From Tetrahymena thermophila SB210 (lineage: Eukaryota; Ciliophora; Oligohymenophorea; Hymenostomatida; Tetrahymenidae), in contig NW_002476157.1 in NCBI RefSeq assembly GCF_000189635.1, positions 558,001 through 622,000 on the forward strand: a stretch of 64,000 nucleotides of DNA. Direction: 5' to 3'. The translations under genes and the position numbers were made by a program. A model generated the notes under the pieces. It had not been told where the DNA came from and did not search any database. It saw nothing but the letters and a program-made list of their open reading frames with translations. Position 1 is the stretch's first letter, and every line of letters begins with the position of its first letter. Shown here piece by piece: positions 24,964 to 38,512 of the stretch.

Positions 24964-27900
24964 ATGCGTTTATTAAATTAAGCTAAAATTGTAGCCTTAG
25001 CTGTATCCTTATAAATAATTTGTATTTTACACGTGAAATGTCATGATGGCTCAAAATAAGAAAGTAAAATTAAAAGGAATTCAATTTTTTCATTTATAAA
25101 ATATAAATAGTACCATTCTCATCTTAAGTTTACTAGATATCAGGATTTGTTTTAGTACCAAATAAAAATATTTTAATTTTGAGCTGTTACAATTCTGAAG
25201 TGAATTCTAATACTTTAATCAAGTATCTTAACTTACAGGATACTTCTAATAAATTAATATATGAATTTAAGCGTAAATTTATAAAATTTTGTTGAGAGAT
25301 AATCGATTTCATTTTAATCCAATATAAAAAATAAATTAGTGCATTTTGATGTAAAAACAATGAATTATTTAGAAGATACAAATAGCATTTTAGTCAGTAG
25401 CAACTAAAAATTAATATTAGTCGATCCTTATAGCTTTTCATAAATTTTAGCTGTTTAAATACCTGAATTAAACTATTTTGATAGAATTGAAAATACAGAA
25501 TATGCAATTGCTACTTCTATTTATAAATTGTATGTGTTAAGGATTAATAGTTTAGAAATAATCAAATAATTCGAAATTAAATATCAGAAATTAGACTTCA
25601 GCTATTTTTATTATAATTAATATTTTATATTTCAAAATGGAGAAACTAGTACTTATGTATAGTCTTATAATGGAATATCTCAATAGGATTAAACTAAAGA
25701 AAATATCATCTTTTAATAAATTCATAAAACATCTTAAAGTATTTTTGTATGATTAAATGATAAATAATTAACATCAAGTATTTAATTTTTAGGTGCAAGT
25801 AAGAACCGCTATGCAGATAAAGTTTAAATTATTCCATAAAATTATGACATACTAGTATGTGGAGATTCAAGTATAGATATTTTATATGTTTAGGTCAAAG
25901 AAGATAAAAATGGTGAGCTTTAAATTCTCAATCAAAAAAGTAATTAATTTATTTATAATTCTTAAAATAAACTTTTTCACACAATTAATAAACTTTTTGT
26001 AAAAATTGAGAGAGAAAAAAAATAATTATATGGTTTCCAATTAATTATTTACATTTTTTTAACAACATTCTCATTAATTAATAGATTTAAAACTTATCAA
26101 AATGCATATTTGAAGACAAAAATAAATAACATTTTTAATAATTTTAATGAAAAAATATATATTTCATAATAAGTTAGTAAAATTTAGCTATTATTTTTTA
26201 AAATACATTTTTCATAAAAGCATAATAATTAATTAATTAATTGATTGATAGATTTAAAACAAAATTAAACTAAGTGGTAAATTAAAAGATAAAAAAGAAA
26301 TTTTAAATATTTTAAAATTCGTATATTTAGAATAAAGATAGATAATCATCTCAAATTCTAGCTAAAAATATGCATACTTAATACTTAGAAATAAAAAACT
26401 TCAAATAATTAATTAATTATTTTAATGAAAAAATATTTATTATAAATAAGATTTAAGATTATTTTAATGTCAAAAATATTTTAATTAATATTTTATTTAC
26501 AAATTAGAAAATATAGATTTGACTTTTGAACTAAGACGTGATTCTGATTTCAGCTATTGTTTAGATTAATTGCCTATGTCCTGCTCTCTTTGCCCATCTG
26601 GATATAAAATGAACAGATCATATTGCTTTCAAAAGTGCACTGAGAGTACGAACTAATTGGTTAACAGAATTAATAAAAGATAGCTTTAGTCTGTTTGTGG
26701 TAATGGATTTTATTTGAATGGATCAATATGTACAGCATGTCATACTTCTTGTTAGACATGTAGTGCTGGCACAAGCAATGATTGTTTATCTTGCCCATCT
26801 AATTTATTTTTCAAATATGGATAGTGCGTTGTAACATGCGGCACACCCTTTACTTTAACTGTAGTTAACTATTTAGGTTAAACTGTTCAAATTTGCAGTT
26901 CATGTAATAATGGTTTTTATTTGTAGAACTCTATCTGTGTTACATCATGCCAAGTTGGATTTTATTTAAATAAATATTTATTCTAGTGCTCTTTATGCGA
27001 TAATTCATGTTATACATGTGCTGCAGGCACAAATAATGATTGCTTAACTTGTCCAGCTGGTTAAAAATTTAAATATGGGCAATGTGTTGCTAATTGTGAT
27101 ACTAACTAAATAATTTAAACAACAGTAAATAGCTCAGGTTAAACAGTTTAATCATGCTTAAATTGTCATTTATCATGCAAAACTTGCTTTGGAGTCGATC
27201 AATACTCTTGTACTACTTGCAATAACTTTTACTATGAGCTAAATACAACCCCAAAATAATGTGTTTAATATTGTGAAAGTAACCAGTATTTAGTTCTTGT
27301 GTCACCAGCAACAAATATTTACACATGTTAAAAGTGCCTTTGCGACTCTTGTGATGCTCAGGGTAACTGTTTATTGTGCCCTTTAGGAATGTATTATGAT
27401 TATACTAAACCACCAACTAATCCTTGTGTAACAACATGTACCATTCCTGGTACATACAATGATGACGACAACAGAACTTGCAGTATTATATTTACTCAAT
27501 CAATAATTAAAAAAATTAAATTTTCCTTTCAATTTAGATAATTTTTCTTGCTTAATTTAGTTATAAGGAATATCTTATTTTTTAATTTTAGATTTTTTAA
27601 AAAATCTTCTATATTATGAATAATTTTTTTAAAAAAAAGTCATATTTTTATCTAAGTTTTAAAATAAATTTTTATTATAATTTCTAATTTTAAAATTTTA
27701 AACTTAAAAAAATTTGTTAAACTTTATTTAAATTAACAGCCAAATGTTATGATAATTGCTTAGTTTGTGACTCAGATACTCCAAATGGGTGTAAGGTTTG
27801 CATTAATGGGTACTAACTGGCTCTAGGTTAGTAATGCATTCCAATAATAACGTGCGGTCCTAAGTAGTGGTTTGATGGCTTGCAGTGCGTTAACTGTATA

Positions 27901-30085
27901 GACAATTGTGACATTTGCTTTGCTTCAGACACTTGTTCTCAATGCAATAAAGGGTATGCATATAATACTTATACTTAAAAATGTGAATATTTGCTCATTA
28001 AATAATGTCCTATTGGATATTATTTTGATTCTAATTTAATGAAGCAATGTGTCTAGTGTCCTAGTAATTGTTTAAGTTGTAGTAGTGCTAATAAATGCAA
28101 TTAATATAAAATTTAATGCCATTATACTTGCCAAGATTGCTTTGGAACTACAGATAATGCTTGCTCTATATGCCCATAAAATAGGAATATGAATAGCTAT
28201 TTTGTTGATAAAAATGTTGGAATGTGTAGATGTTCCGATGGATACTCAGACTATGGAAGCACCTTATGCAAAAGTTTATTATTATATTTATTTTATAAAA
28301 TAATTAAATATATTTAATTATCTTTTTTTAAATCCTTTTTAAAAACTATCAAATTTAAAATTTTTAAAATTTGTTTAATTAAAATTAGAATCAAATGCAG
28401 AATAAATTTAATACGTAGCTACTGGCGTTGAGTTGATACTCTAAAGCATACTTTCTTCGTTTTTGTCGATAGTCTCTTTCTCTTCAATATATTTCTAAAT
28501 AGGTTCAGATTATTCACAATATTTAGGATAATTTTCATATGTAAATAAATTGAATAAATACTTATTTTTTGATATTGATTGATATTAATATAAGCTGAAA
28601 AGACACAACTTATTAGGACTTGATAGAACGTTATAAAATTTCAGGTATTATAACTTTAATTTACTGCTCAGAGCAACTTTTGGATATCCTCACTATGAAT
28701 CTTAGAAAAGAATGCTATACTAATCAACTACAGCTATTAGGAGCCGCTATGTTACTAAAATTGAACAGATTCATTAAAGTTATAGTTTCTTCACTTCATG
28801 CTTTTCAATTATCATCCTTGATTTAGTTTTTGCAGCAATAATGGTTATCAGTAGATATTTTAAGACTTCAGCTGATGATATGCCATAAGCACTTTAGGAT
28901 TAGCATCAAACAAAATGGAAAATAATAAGTTATTTTTAACTTTTTATTCCATCGTATGTATTTTCTTTCACTGTATAAGAATTAAGTTTATGCATTTTCA
29001 TGCAATTTCATTTATTTAATTCTTCTAGCAACGATTCATTCTAAGAGGTAGGCTTGACATTCGCTATTATATTTTTCCTGCTAATGATTGCAATAATAGG
29101 CTACTAGTTGATTTTTCTTCCAAAGAAAAATTTAAAAGATAGTTTAATGATTTAATCCTATTTTCAGTTAGTAAAGAAAGACTAAAGCTTCTTTGCAGCT
29201 CGTTTATACGGAATTTAAAATGCAAAAAAAGTATTCTATAGCTTTTTAATTGTAGTAGCTTATGAATAACCTCTTGTTCCCATTATTTTTATGTTTTTTG
29301 GTGAAATAGTTTACACCTCATTAATTATTTATTACTAACCTTACTGTCAAAATGAACTTAATATACTAACAACTTTAGTTCAGGCAATTATGATTATAAT
29401 TACATTAATAATGTTTATAATGATTGGACAGTCAGAAAACTCTTCTGTATAACTAAACGGAGTTTTTGGAATAGTTGTAATTTTTAACAGCTTGATAATT
29501 TTCTACTGCATTTATTGCATATACTTATCCATAGTCAGATTAAGAGAAAACTAATTTTTAAGCAGAATATTTCCTGAGCAAGTAAATGCACCAATTAGTG
29601 TTCCTAACTAAGACATGAGTGCTATGGAATAAGATTATTTAAAAAATAATACTAACTTTATTTCTTACACAAATAATTATGCAACTCAACTACCTTAATT
29701 TACTGATTTAAACGAACCTAAAATTGTTCAAGATTATCAAACTCGTAAGAAAATACTCTCAAACGTTAACAGAAAAAAGCTAATTAATTATGAAGGTATA
29801 AAACAAGAACATGAATTGAGCATATAAAATTAGTAGAGAGCATTAAAAGATTTACAACTAAAAGGAAAGCTTTATTAACAATAATAATTGTAATAAAACT
29901 AAGAGTATTATAATTAGCAAATAGGATAAGCTTACCATTAACAAGAATAATCAATCGTTTCTCAAATTACAAATACAGCAAATGTTCAATACTAAGAAAA
30001 TTCTCAGCCGCATAATAAAACTTAAAAAAACAAATTTTTTTAAAAATAAAAATAATAAATCAATAATCAAGAACAAAAAAATTGA
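24964..30085 (+). CDS. cysteine-rich receptor-like membrane protein (propeller + furin-like repeats + TM domain)
   Basis: Eight exons join in phase to 1319 residues: 24964-25063, 25111-25272, 25340-25738, 25793-25939, 26508-27482, 27740-28273, 28389-28540, 28595-30085. A signal peptide (MRLLNQAKIVALAVSLQIIC) is followed by about 240 residues resembling WD/beta-propeller strands (SILVSSNQKLILVDPYSFS; YDILVCGDSSIDILYVQV). Residues 280-770 are furin-like/growth-factor-receptor cysteine repeats (CHTSCQTCSAGTSNDCLSCP; CDNSCYTCAAGTNNDCLTCP). The C-terminal part has about 6-8 membrane helices (LTFAIIFFLLMIAIIGYQLI; VQAIMIIITLIMFIMIGQ) and a Q-rich cytosolic tail. This is a common ciliate surface-protein architecture; ligand and role are unknown. 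The longest intron (25940-26507) separates the propeller from the Cys repeats. Confidence 0.88.
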
Positions 30086-31189
30086 GAAAAGATATTCTTT
30101 AAATGCTTTAAACTCTAAATTTTTCATTGTTAAATTTATTTTTGTTTAAATTAAATTATTATCATAAACATAAATTAATATTTTTATATTCTTAATTTTT
30201 ATTGATTTTTGAATAAATGCTTCTATAATAATTAAAAATCAGGAATATAAGTATTTTAATAAAAGGTTGTTTACATATTTTAATATTAAATAAATTGATC
30301 GTTAAATTTATTATTTTACAATTACTTTCATGAAAAAAACAAACTGAAATTTTAATTTCTGAATTTTTTTTAATATTCAAGCAATTAAATTTCTGATATT
30401 ACTTTTCTTGAAAAGCTTGAAAAGCTTTAAGGTTCATTTACTTTTAATTAAATCAACTTAAGTAGAATTTTATTAAAATTTTAAAGTAAATAAAGGATTT
30501 AATTAAAAAATCCCAACTTTTGAATCCAAAAATATTCTAAGTTATCTCAAAAAAAAAAGAGAGAGGATTTATTTTGATTATAATTTAAATATTTTCAGAA
30601 CAGGATAATAATTATTTAAATTAATCTTTTATTGAATGCATTAAATTAAAAACATAATAGTATTTTTTTTATTCAAAGTTTTTAATTTATTTGTGTTTTT
30701 ATTAGTTCAATTAATTAATGAGCGGATATTAAAAACCTAATTTACATATCAAAGATTAAATTAAGAAAATACAAAAAAAAGATATTAAGCCTATTTATAT
30801 CATCTATAAATAGATATTACTAAAGATATTCAACTATTTATTAAATGATATTGAAAGATGAGTGAATGAATGGATTTACTTATATCTCAATAAAAATAAT
30901 CTTATTTTGATTTATTGATGATTAATGATTATTAACTAATTTAATAAATTAATTGGATAAATTAATGGTAAATTTTAATTTTCATAACCTTGATTTTAAT
31001 ATCAAGGAAATCTACGATCAAAGAATATTGCTAATTGGACAGTAATTAATTTATTGATTATTTATATTGTATTATATATTAATTTTTGTTAGATTAAGAT
31101 AATTATATAACGTGTAGGGTACTCTTTAGTGAATATCAAAATATAGTAAGTATCCCATAGACAATAATTTAGTGTATTTATAAAAAATA
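30086..31189. other. AT-rich intergenic, no gene seen
   Basis: 1.1 kb between two plus-strand genes, AT-rich throughout. A minus-strand frame at 30192-30380 is open in the standard code but has the amino-acid mix of random AT-rich DNA. Confidence 0.45.
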
Positions 31190-34100
31190 ATGAAGCCTTA
31201 AAAAAGGGACCAAAAGATTCTCCTTTAGTTGAAAGAATAAATAAATGACCCAGCTGATTCATTTTTTTTAGGACTCGCTTTAAAAAAGGAGTAGAAAAAT
31301 CACAAATCAATGTCTCAATGTTTAGAGTATTTAAATGAGTTGATTGTTAAAGTGAATGATAAATAAAAATAGCTTAACAAGCAAGACGATCAATTTTGGA
31401 AACTTTCTATATATTATGATTACTTGCAGGAAGTAGATACTGATAAAACTTGCTATCAATTCTTGTAAAAATACATCGACCTCCCAAAAGATGACACTGT
31501 AATTAAATCATAAAATAGTTGCTTTATATTTAAAAAAAAAAAAATCATAATCATGTTAGGATAAAGATTGGAATACTGAATAGACAGAAGGTCATGACAA
31601 TTTCAATCACTCGTTTCAAGCCAAGAAATAAAGACAAAATACTTTGAGCTCTAGAAATAGTGGTCATTTTTCACCATCATTCATGAGGGAAAGGAAAGCG
31701 CATAAAGATTTAGAAAATAGCTTTGAACCAAATGGTTTTTAAAAGGAAAAGCATAACAGTTAAATAGAAAATCAGCATCAATAATAAACCCATTCTAATT
31801 AAAAAGAAAAGGAATAATAGCACAATCATATTTAAGAGCAGATTTAAAAGTAGTATGAGCAAACCAAACAAAATTAGATTGATCAACATGAATAAAATTA
31901 GCATCAATAACCTTATTAATAATATGAATAAATAGAGCCTTAAACATGCTGTAAGTGTTAAAACAAAATTCATTAAAGTGATATTTTGCAACTTGTTTGC
32001 GAGCATTCTTATCATGTGAATTGTTTTAAAAAGGAAGCATCAGCATTATTAGAGTAAGAAATATTTCCCATAAAATGTTTAGAAAATGACTGCATTAATA
32101 TTCCAAATATGGATTAAATGGGTTGCTTATTAGATAAACGTAATTTTTAACTCTATCAAGACAGCTATGAAAAATATCATACAAATCAAGGAAGAGTAAA
32201 CAACTTTATTTTTCAAGATTTTATTTTTCCAATTTCCCCAATATTTGTTTTAAAATTGAAATCTAATACTAAACTGTAAATGTGTGATTACCTCAAAATC
32301 AGATTTAATTAATTATTTAGCAACATATTTTTTATATATCTTTATTGATGGTTTCGCTAACTTCAACTTAATTAATTAAATTAAATAAAATAGATAATTA
32401 AATGTCCAAATAACAACTGTAGATAAAAGATGCTTTATGGAAAACCAAAAGAAAAATTTGCTAAATGTATTTTTTGTAGCTAGGAAATATGTTTAATTTG
32501 CTACAGAATTCGTCATAATGGTTTAGATTGTGAACAAGTCTTAATGTTAAATGTAATTATTAATATTATTTGGAGTTTACTCATTAATCACTTCATCTTT
32601 TAATTTAGCCAAAATAAATTGAAGAAATAGCTGCTCAAAACAAACAAAAAATGAATAAAGAATGTCCAAAATGCAAAATCGTTCATCGTAATGAAGACTG
32701 TCTAGATCAATTGAGATGCGTTTGTGGTACTAAATTTTGCTGTACTTGCTTAAAAGATCCATCTAAATGCAACTGTTCTGCATAGGTGAATTCGAAATCT
32801 TATGTTTCTAACCATAATGCTAACATTTCTTCATATAGTTATTCATAGCCTAGATAACAAAACAGTATTTAAAATAATGGCTATAATGATTATTAAGCTT
32901 ACAAAAATAAATCTGGGTCAAGAATTAGGTCAACTGATTAATCTAAAAATAATCTTCGTTCTATGAACACAACATACTCATAGATAAATGATAAACAGAA
33001 TACTCATATAAATGCTACAAATCCATCCTCACCTCAACTATTAAATGAGTTCAATAATAAAAATGGGTAGTAAAATAATATTTAAAAGTAGCAAACCTCT
33101 TATTATCCCAATAATTTATCTTAATCTAGGGACTTTTACACTGAGAATAATACAAATTATTATCCAGATACAACAATTACAAGATACAACGAAACAAATA
33201 ATAACTAGATTTAGTCAATAAATTCAGATAAAAGAGCAAATTCTCCCCCTTACCAATAAAACCATCACTATCACCATTAATAGTATAAAAGCTATGAAAA
33301 CAACAGAAACAATCCAGAAATCAATAGTAAAAGTAACACTGTTGATATTATGAATACCTCTAACAATAATAATTCTAACAAATATCCTGAAAAATCTAAT
33401 TTACCATACAATTATAAGGGTTAATAATATAATAGTAACAACAACAATAGTCAAAACTATAACAAATAAAATTAGTAAAATGATAACTTGAATTATCACA
33501 ATTAAAGCTAAAACAGACAAGGTAATCATTAAAGTGACAATAAGTAAAATGATATTAAATAAATTTAATCCCCTCACAATGATAATTAAAATTATAAGCA
33601 ACAAAATGGTGAAATTTAAAAGAAGTAGCTAGATCATTAGTAAAAATCTCAACAAAATAATGAAAATCATTAGAAGTTTCATCATTCAAATAGCACAGAT
33701 TAGCATTAAAATAATAATAATTAGCCTCCAAATCAAAAAAGCTAAAATGAAAATAATTAGAAATTATCTAAATAGCATGAAAATTAAAATAATGTTTCTT
33801 TACATACTAATAATGCTTTAAATAAAAATTCATATAACAACAGTAAAAGTCTCGATTAAAACAATAATTCAATTTTTGAAAATAACAGTGCTACATTTAC
33901 TCCACCTGAATAATCAAAATAACAAGCAAATGAGCATACTCCTATAAAAACTAGCTAAAAAAAGTAACAAATGCACAGTTTACATCTATATCAAGATGGT
34001 GACAATTAAAGTGAAAATCCTGTTACATTTGGAGGAGAACGACACATTCCAAAAGTAAAAGAGATAGATCCTCCTCTTTTAAGTTCTAGAAGTACAAGAA

Positions 34101-34615
34101 ACTCTTAGAGAGGAGGTGGTGTAGTCCCTATGGTAGTGGCTTAACCTTCATAACAAAATAATTAAGGAACTCCATATAAATCGCTTCAATTCAGCAAATA
34201 CAATTTACCAAAACTAAACGATACATCATCATCTAAAAGAGGAGTATTTGTACAAAATACATTTACAAATTAGTAGATGAACGAAAATTTTGAAAACAAT
34301 TTGTCTTAAAGAAGTAATAACACATAGATGCAGAAATCTATATTTGATGACGAAAACTAGTAATCTGAAGAAGGATTTAGAAACAATTCCTATTTGGCAG
34401 AAAGCAGATTCAAATCAAATAACAGTTTTATAGTGACCACAACTCCTCGTAATTCTAGTCAATAAGAAAGGAGATAAACTCCTTAAAGAGGAATCTCTCC
34501 TTATAGACAATAATAATACTAACATTAGCAAGGCTATGATTTTCAACCAAATCACAACAATCCAGTCAATCAATCTTCAGGAAATAAAGAATAATATTAA
34601 AAAATTAAAGTGTGA
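31190..34615 (+). CDS. RBR-type E3 ubiquitin ligase with long Asn/Gln-rich tail
   Basis: Four exons (31190-31498, 31560-32195, 32394-32552, 32609-34615), each a whole number of codons, give 1036 residues. I chose ATG 31190 because the frame MKPQKRDQKILLQLKEQIND is coding-like before a later ATG at 31310. RING1-like cysteines start near residue 243 (CCKCQNKIHQSDILQLVCEH). An IBR-like domain follows (KCPNNNCRQKMLYGKPKEKF, then CIFCSQEICLICYRIRHNGL), then RING2 (CPKCKIVHRNEDCLDQLRC, then VCGTKFCCTCLKD). In RBR ligases a RING2 cysteine accepts ubiquitin from E2; the best candidate here is C399. The last about 600 residues are Asn/Gln/Ser-rich with no fold visible, and end EQYQKIKV before TGA. Confidence 0.85.
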
Positions 34616-36205
34616 TATGATACTTAATAATTTTTTAATAAATCAACAAAAAAAACTTTATCTTTTTCATCCCTATATTAAACCTCTGTGTAAAAATAAT
34701 TTTTCAAAATATTAAGTTTATTAAATAATATTTTATGTGTAAAGAGTAGATAACTGTGTAGGTCTATATATATTAAAATAAATAATATTATTTTAACACT
34801 TTTACTTTATCAAACTTTAAAAGTATTAACTAAACCTTCTTTAAAAATTAACTAAATTTATAATCAAGAAATATATATTTAATCATAAACTGTTTTTTAT
34901 TCAACAAAGCAAGCTCTTTATTTTTAAGTACTCTTTATTAACAAGTTATATTATATAAATTATAATTACAGTATCTTGTTTGTAATTTAAATAATATTAA
35001 ATTTTTTCTTTAATTTAATTTGTGTTTTAAAAGATATTCTATTTTAAATATATTTAAAATAAATTAGAAAACAAAAATAGTTAAGATATTAAATAAATAA
35101 TAAATTAATTAATTATTCTTTAAAAATAGAATTCTTAATGTTATTCAACATAATTAATAATTTTTCTTTAAATTTATTTTAAAAAGTTTAGCTAAGATTT
35201 CTATTTGTGTTTTAAAATATTAAATTAAGAAGTAATCTTATAAATACGAGGACAAATAAACCTTCAAATAACCAAATTTTGCACATATAATGAATGATCT
35301 GGTCTGGATAAACATTTCCATATTAAATCTTATTTTTTGTTAGTTTTAACTTCTAAATGATTAGAAATACATTAAAAATTAAGATTTTTAATAAATTATT
35401 TAAAAACTTAAACTATTATTTTATTACTTTTAATGCTAGTTATTTTTCTCTATTTTGTAATATTATGTTGTTATTTTAACTTATAATTTATTATTCTTCA
35501 TTTACAATTTGTATACATTTTCAAATTTCTTTCTTTTGTTTATCTACATTATACTAAAGTTTACTTTTGTGTATTTTTATTTTCTTTATTTTATTGATTA
35601 ATTTTTTTTGGTTTTAATTGTTTTTATAAAAACCAAAACTCACTTTTATAATTAGTTTTATAAAAAATAGAAAATTTAATTATCAAGGTTATACTATAAT
35701 GATATAATATAAAAGGAATAAATAATTTAAAAATACTTTGAAATATTATTAAGATGTTTGTTTAAAAGTGCTTAGAAATACTTTTTTGATAGAGAAATCT
35801 TTAATATACCAAGATTATAAAGCATAAACAACAAAATATAAGTAAAAAATATAATAAAATTGATTGATTATTGGCTTTTAGTTATTGCAATAAACTTTAA
35901 AAAATTTATATATTATTAAAAATTTTCGAGAATTAATATTTGAATAAAAAAATCTAAAACTTATAAAAAGGTAATTTTAGCTAAAAGATTATAACAAGTT
36001 ATAAATAAATACATGAACAGATATTTAGATTGAGAAACAAAAATAAAAAAGTAAGATAATATTATCAATTATTTATTTATTAATTAATTAATTAGTTTTT
36101 ATACGAGTGTTAATAATATAATAGTATTTTTTTATTTATTTTAGTAATTTTGAAATACATGAGATAATTGTTCTTAAATAATATTATCTTTCTCTCTAAT
36201 TTTAA
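34616..36205. other. AT-rich intergenic between convergent genes
   Basis: 1.6 kb of AT-rich sequence between the 3' ends of two convergent genes. I see no convincing gene. A short plus-strand frame from about 35290 (MNDLVWINISILN) is too short and hydrophobic to support. Confidence 0.45.
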
Positions 36206-38512
36206 TCAATTTAATTATTAGTAGTTTGGTAATATTTGAACACTATCTCCAGGACAGCGTAAGCATGCACAATAATAAAACTTTCCATCAGAGATTTGCT
36301 TGCTATCTAGGTTAATTATAAGTTCTTAATTTTCAGTGTGATTTATAAATTTTAACTTCATTTCTGAGCCAATCAAATGGCTTTGATTATTGATATTGCC
36401 TTGATTATTATTAATATTTTAGCTGTTTTAAGAGTTCATCTCATTAAGCCTCATTTCTTCATTATTTGAATTCATATTTATATTAGCAGCATTATTACTA
36501 TTTACATTATTATTTTAATTATTTAATTAACTATTTTATACACTGCTTGCAAAATTGTTATTGTTTATTGGATTCTATTCGCTATTGCCAGGAACTACTT
36601 GGTTGCTTGATGAATTTATATTTTACATGTTATTCTATGATTAGGCATTCGAAGAATTTTATAGAGCCGAAGGACCTGGTTTGAATAAAAATTAGATTGA
36701 TATTACATTGTCTATTTCAATCTAGAAAGACCTATTTTACCAATTTTCATTGGCACTATGAGAAGAGTAGAGTATTCCGTTTGCCGATATGAGATAAGAC
36801 AGATGACCAATATCGTGGTAGCGACGTGAGGAATAAACATTAGATTCGTCACAAATTCCAATTGCAAACCAATCAGATCTACGAGACAAGATTTTGAAGG
36901 TAATCTGTTGATTAGTATCTAAAAGAGGTTTATGAAAATCAACAATAACAAATCTGTCTCTTCTCTTCTTTTTGTACTCTCTAACAAGTGCTATATTTGC
37001 AGGTTGATTAACAAATATATCTTGATCTTTGTAAATCTATGAAAACTAGAAAGGTTGATTTTAATTATTTTTTGTTATTATGTTGTTAATTTTTATTATT
37101 TCTTGTTAATTTTCATTTTGAATTGATGTTAATTGTCGTTTTAATTCACGATTTTCATTTTCTAATTGGTATATTTTTTAGCTGGATGTCTTTTAGATAT
37201 TTTCAATGCAAGATTCTATGGTATGGACTGCTAGTTCTCGGCGTTTCATTTTTGTTTAACACCTATGACATAAGACTGGGATTTCCTGGCATGTCTGATT
37301 GTGAAGGAAGTGATCATTCAAGCAGCACTCATAGTTGCAGCCTTAACATCTGACTATTCTTTCTCCACAGCAGTCTTCATGATCTCTAATTTCTTTTTAT
37401 TTGATCTTTTTACTGCACCAAGAGCAATCTAAGATTAATTCAGGACATTTCTAATTATGATCCATTTAGTCTTTAAATTAGAAAATATCACCACATAAAT
37501 CACAAATTATTTCCTTCTAATCGCATGCCTCCTCATGTTCTTCAATTATCTTTTTTTTGATTTATTATTCACACCAGCGACACTTAGAAAGCACATACTC
37601 ACATTCTTCTTGAATGTGCTTATCTAATATTTTCTTAATCATCTACTATCCACAGCCTAAGACAGGACAAATTTCTATTTTATATTCGCAGCTATCTTCG
37701 TGCTTAATAACTTACTCATATCTTATTATTTCTTCACATCCGTTTTTCTTATTTGTGCAGAAAAATTATAGCTTATCAAGCATATTCTTTAACATAGGCA
37801 CACAACGCATCTCTCTAAAATTCTTGCAAAGAGGACAGGTATTAGGATGCCTAATAAGCCACTCTCTAATGCAAACTGTGCAGAAGTGATTTAAGCAATT
37901 TCCACAAGCAATAGGATTCTAATAAATATGCATACAAATAGTACATTTAACAAAATCAATATTTTCAGTTGAAACAGCAAGATTTTCTGTTCCAAAAATA
38001 AAATCCTTCTCTTCTTGATTCTAAAAAATGATGGTACTATCATTATCTGAGTCAAGAATATTGCTACTATTAATGTTGCTTTATTGATTTGAAGAAGAAA
38101 TTCCGATCGGACTCATGTTAATGACTTAGCTTTCAATAATTAGATGATTAGCTCCTCTGTTGCTGTTAGTTATATACGAATAGCTTGTAGACCTACTTGG
38201 CTACTAATTCCTCTAACCATTTCTCTCTAAATCATCTCTCCTCATAAAAATGACTCTATTATTTACCAAATTAGGATTTAGAGGATTGCTGTTAATTGCA
38301 GGTTATTGCATATTATATGCAGGATAATTATAAAAGTTAAAATTGGCAGGTTGACTATTAGCTATCTGATTAGAATTTAAATTCATATCCTGACCTTGCC
38401 TTGCCAATCTAATTTAAAAAAATTAATCATGCAGAATTCTGTTACTGCTACTAGAGTTGTTATTATGATTATTATTACTATTTGAACTAGTATTCGTGCT
38501 TTAACTATTCAT
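36206..38512 (-). CDS. RING / TRAF-type zinc finger / SPRY-like protein, probable E3 ligase
   Basis: Intronless frame of 768 residues from ATG 38512 (MNSQSTNTSSN) to TGA 36206-36208. The frame stays open and coding-like upstream to about 38660 (KKEGFSIVQAYSQIESNS) but meets no in-frame ATG, so a short spliced 5' exon is likely. After an S/N-rich N-terminus is a C3HC4 RING (CTICMHIYQNPIACGNCLNH, then FCTVCIREW and CPLC). Next are four to five TRAF-type zinc fingers (CEYKIEICPVLGCGQQMIKK; CEYVLSKCRWCEQQIKKKII; CDQKEIICDLCGDIFQFKDQ), a coiled coil (YQLENENRELKRQLTSIQNE) and a SPRY-like beta domain (RSDWFAIGICDESNVYSS; GHLSYLISANGILYSSH). An Asn/Ser-rich insert of about 100 residues interrupts the last domain before its final strands (GKFYYCACLRCPGDSVQIL). 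The RING implies ubiquitin ligase activity; substrates are unknown. Confidence 0.87.

Noticed and set aside
30192-30380. Minus-strand 62-codon frame in intergenic DNA
   Set aside because: Random AT-rich amino-acid mix, no splice or start support.
31710-32015. Minus-strand Leu/Ile-rich frame that resembles a membrane protein
   Set aside because: It is antisense to the Gln/Asn-rich part of the RBR ligase; TAA/TAG/CAA codons read backwards as Leu and Ile-rich sequence. The frame at 33401-33604 is the same artefact.
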